DNA from: Thermoanaerobacterales bacterium
Lineage (GTDB): Bacteria > Actinomycetota > Acidimicrobiia > Acidimicrobiales > JACDCH01
Reading direction: 5' to 3'
Assembly (NCBI GenBank): GCA_017577565.1
Contig: PKRH01000152.1
Coordinates: forward strand, 1 to 7,135
Length of the DNA stretch: 7,135 bases
In this document: one piece after another, positions 5,979-7,135 of the stretch
How positions within the stretch are numbered: the first letter of the stretch is position 1
How the letters are laid out: every line of letters begins with the position of its first letter
Made by a program: the position numbers and the translations under genes
The notes under the pieces: generated by a model
What the model was told of the DNA's origin: nothing
The model's database searches: none
The model's input: the letters and a program-made list of their open reading frames with translations, nothing else

Positions 5979-5994
5979 CGGGCCGCGGGGCCCG
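5979..5994 (+). terminator. Short hairpin after trpD
   Basis: CGGGCC (5979-5984) and GGCCCG (5989-5994) form a 6-bp stem with a GCGG loop, four bases after the trpD stop. It is weak, lacks a U-tract, and is followed immediately by the predicted tetR promoter. Confidence 0.35.
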
Positions 5995-6004
5995 TGTCCA
6001 CAGC

Positions 6005-6040
6005 TTGACGCACGGGTCGGCGCTGCCGTTGACTGGCGCC
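6005..6040 (+). promoter_or_regulatory. Candidate leaderless promoter of the tetR gene
   Basis: TTGACG (6005-6010) is a good -35. TTGACT (6029-6034), 18 bp later, is a poor but possible -10. The GTG at 6041 follows after 6 nt, so transcription would begin at or next to the start codon. No Shine-Dalgarno is visible upstream. Confidence 0.35.
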
Positions 6041-6676
6041 GTGGAGTCCGAGCCCGCCCCGTCGCCGAGCGACGACCCCACGCGGGACCGGCTGGTGGCG
6101 GCGGCCGCCGAGGTCTTCGGCGAGAAGGGCTACGACCGCGCCGGCGTGGCCGAGATCGCCCGGCGGGCCGGGTTCACGACCGGTGCCATCTACGGGCGGT
6201 TCCGGGGCAAGGGCGAGCTGCTGCTCGCCGCCATCGAGGCGCAGACCGACGACGAGCTCGAGCAGCTCTTCGCCGAGCACCGGTTCGAGGGGCACGCCAC
6301 CGACATCCTCACGACGGTCGGGTCGCACCTCGTCACCGACGAGTTCGACAGCGGCCAGGCGCTGCTGCTCGAGGCGTTCGTCGCCGCCCGGCGCGACCCC
6401 GAGGTCGCGGCCATGCTCCGCCGGGTCATCGAGGAGCGGACGCGGTCGCTGGTCGCGCTGGTCGACGAGGCCAAGCGCACGGGCGACATCGACCCCGACC
6501 TCGACACGCTGTCGATCGTGCGCTTCTGCCACGCCGTCGGCCTGGGCTTCCTGCTGTTCGGCGCGGTCGACCTCGACCGGCCCGCGCCCGAGCCGTGGGA
6601 GCAGCTGATCACCCGGCTGGTCGGGGCCGCGGCCGCGCCCGGGCGGCGGGGGCCCGCCGAGCCGGGCGACGCCTGA
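6041..6676 (+). CDS. TetR/AcrR family transcriptional regulator
   Basis: A 211-residue one-component regulator. After a short acidic, proline-rich N-terminus, the TetR DNA-binding domain spans about 13-62: TRDRLVAAAAEVFGEKGYDR, then the helix-turn-helix GVAEIARRAGFTTGAIYGRF (35-54) and KGELLLAAIEAQ. The C-terminal ligand-binding helices (about 65-198) have no residues that name an inducer; a hydrophobic helix, VGLGFLLFGAVDL (166-178), lies near the end. The GTG at 6041 is preferred over an in-frame TTG at 6005, because that TTG is part of the -35-like TTGACG and would add 12 residues outside the domain. It is independent of trpD (66-bp gap with a hairpin) and converges on the Lrp-type gene with a 17-bp gap. 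TetR regulators usually act on their own or neighbouring genes; the target cannot be deduced here. Confidence 0.9.
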   Translation: MESEPAPSPSDDPTRDRLVAAAAEVFGEKGYDRAGVAEIARRAGFTTGAIYGRFRGKGELLLAAIEAQTDDELEQLFAEHRFEGHATDILTTVGSHLVTDEFDSGQALLLEAFVAARRDPEVAAMLRRVIEERTRSLVALVDEAKRTGDIDPDLDTLSIVRFCHAVGLGFLLFGAVDLDRPAPEPWEQLITRLVGAAAAPGRRGPAEPGDA

Positions 6677-6687
6677 CCCGCCGGCTC
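6659..6687. terminator. Possible bidirectional terminator between convergent genes
   Basis: GAGCCGG (6659-6665) and CCGGCTC (6681-6687) form a 7-bp stem spanning the tetR stop, within the 17-bp convergent gap before the end of the Lrp-type gene. The 15-nt loop and lack of a U-tract make it modest evidence, but the position suits a shared terminator. Confidence 0.4.
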
Positions 6688-6693
6688 ACCGCG

Positions 6694-6972
6694 TCACTCG
6701 ATCCCCAGGCTCCACATCGATTCGAGGTCGTGCCGGGAGTACGCCTGGAAGGCGATCATCGTCGTGGTGTGCAGGATGCCGTCGAGCGAGGAGATGTGCC
6801 GGGTGACGACGTCGGCCAGCTTCTCGTGCTCGCGCACCCGGACGATGGCGACGAGGTCGACGTCGCCGGTCACCGAGTAGACCTCGGCGACCCCGTCGAC
6901 CTCGGCGATCTCCGACCCCAGCTCGGCGATGCGCTCGGGCTCGGCCCTGATCAGGACGAAGGCGGTCAGCAC
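6694..6972 (-). CDS. Stand-alone Lrp/AsnC ligand-binding (RAM) domain protein
   Basis: A 92-residue protein consisting only of the AsnC/Lrp C-terminal effector domain, without helix-turn-helix. The beta-alpha-beta pattern is clear: LTAFVLIRAE (strand), PERIAELGSEIAEVDGV (helix), AEVYSVTGDVDLVAIVRV (two strands with the family turn SVTGDVDL), a helix, then DGILHTTTMIAFQAYSRHDLE. RAM domains bind amino acids or small metabolites and assemble into oligomers; isolated ones may modulate full-length Lrp proteins or bind metabolites on their own. GTG 6972 is chosen because the alpha-beta fold begins at once, while upstream codons are Pro/Arg/Gly low complexity. Seven nt before it is a TANNNT element and there is no Shine-Dalgarno. 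Its nearness to trpD invites an amino-acid-sensing idea, but that is speculation. Confidence 0.88.
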   Translation of the reverse strand: MLTAFVLIRAEPERIAELGSEIAEVDGVAEVYSVTGDVDLVAIVRVREHEKLADVVTRHISSLDGILHTTTMIAFQAYSRHDLESMWSLGIE

Positions 6973-6979
6973 GCCGCCG

Positions 6980-6985
6980 AGCGTA
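6980..6985 (-). promoter_or_regulatory. -10 element of a leaderless promoter
   Basis: On the minus strand TACGCT (6985-6980) matches TANNNT and is separated by 7 nt from the GTG at 6972. This is the same geometry as at perR (TACGGT, 7 nt, GTG). No -35 is recognisable in the G/C-only bases upstream. Confidence 0.45.
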
Positions 6986-6989
6986 GACC

Positions 6990-7026
6990 GGGCGGGGCCG
7001 CGGCCCGCGCGGGCGGGGCCGCGGCC
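6990..7026 (+). repeat. Tandem pair of a 16-bp GC repeat
   Basis: GGGCGGGGCCGCGGCC occurs at 6990-7005 and 7011-7026 (21-bp period), and a third exact copy is at 801-816 between glpD and the FAD oxidase. All copies are outside coding sequence. It contains the palindrome GGCCGCGGCC. It may be a small intergenic repeat, or a product of extreme GC content plus poor base quality near the right end. Confidence 0.4.
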
Positions 7027-7081
7027 GGGGCCGGAGCGGCGAGCAGGTCGGGCTGGTCGGCCTCGGCCGGGGGGCCCGGCC

Positions 7082-7135
7082 GGCGGGGGGGGGGGAGGGC
7101 CGGGGCGGCGGGGGGCCGGCTCTTTTAAACACATG
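7082..7135. other. Degraded assembly end with poly-G and adapter-like sequence
   Basis: An 11-G run (7085-7095) and further G-rich sequence end in CTCTTTTAAACACATG (7120-7135). This closely resembles the Tn5/Nextera mosaic end read outward (CTGTCTCTTATACACATCT): CTCTT and CACAT are shared, with two extra or changed bases between. An AT-rich tail in such GC-rich DNA fits adapter read-through, not genome. Confidence 0.7.

Noticed and set aside
6005..6040. TTG 6005 as the TetR start
   Set aside because: It coincides with a -35-like TTGACG and adds residues outside the conserved domain; GTG 6041 fits better.
4688..6532. Very long open frame on the minus strand (614 codons)
   Set aside because: It is antisense to whiB, trpD and tetR and has the Gly/Arg/Asp-rich, motif-free composition typical of antisense frames in GC-rich DNA; the plus-strand genes have clear family motifs.
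5278..7128. 616-codon plus-strand frame
   Set aside because: It is an Arg/Pro/Gly-rich shadow running through trpD and tetR in another frame and then antisense through the Lrp-type gene.

Overview
The window is very GC-rich (clearly above 70% by eye) and gene-dense. A WhiB-family iron-sulfur regulator is present, and that family is essentially confined to Actinobacteria and their phages, so this is a chromosomal segment of an actinobacterium. The pairing of rubrerythrin with a DUF3501 gene and the leaderless GTG starts would fit a deep-branching lineage such as Acidimicrobiia, but that placement is inference. Both ends look like degraded assembly ends. The left end is a run of 15 G that ruins a conserved motif. 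The right end has an 11-G run followed by bases resembling the Tn5/Nextera mosaic-end adapter.

Layout: (1) On the minus strand, a glycerol-3-phosphate dehydrogenase gene (glpD, 840-2510) is followed by an alkyldihydroxyacetone-phosphate-synthase-like FAD oxidase gene (1-780, cut by the edge). Together they point to glycerol-phosphate/dihydroxyacetone-phosphate or ether-lipid metabolism. (2) Divergent from glpD is an oxidative-stress block on the plus strand: a 34-residue single-span membrane peptide (2646-2750), a PerR-type Fur-family repressor (2849-3346), a rubrerythrin lacking the rubredoxin domain (3339-3761, overlapping perR by 8 bp), two tandem hairpins, and a DUF3501 protein (3891-4484). 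(3) A 227-bp spacer with a plausible promoter leads to a WhiB-like regulator (4712-4942) and, 3 bp later, anthranilate phosphoribosyltransferase (trpD, 4946-5974). (4) A TetR-family regulator (6041-6676) converges on a stand-alone Lrp/AsnC ligand-binding-domain protein (6694-6972, minus).

The most informative region is 2780-4484. The Fur-family protein carries all five regulatory metal ligands of Bacillus PerR, including the aspartate that separates PerR from Fur. Its likely leaderless promoter is overlapped by two CAAC-N4-GTTG palindromes spaced exactly 20 bp apart. With the overlapping rubrerythrin gene this reads as an autoregulated peroxide-sensing and peroxide-reducing operon. The DUF3501 neighbour is a recurrent but biochemically uncharacterised companion of rubrerythrin.

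No RNA gene, CRISPR array, insertion sequence or phage gene was seen. No gene-free stretch exceeds 300 bp; the longest is 4485-4711.
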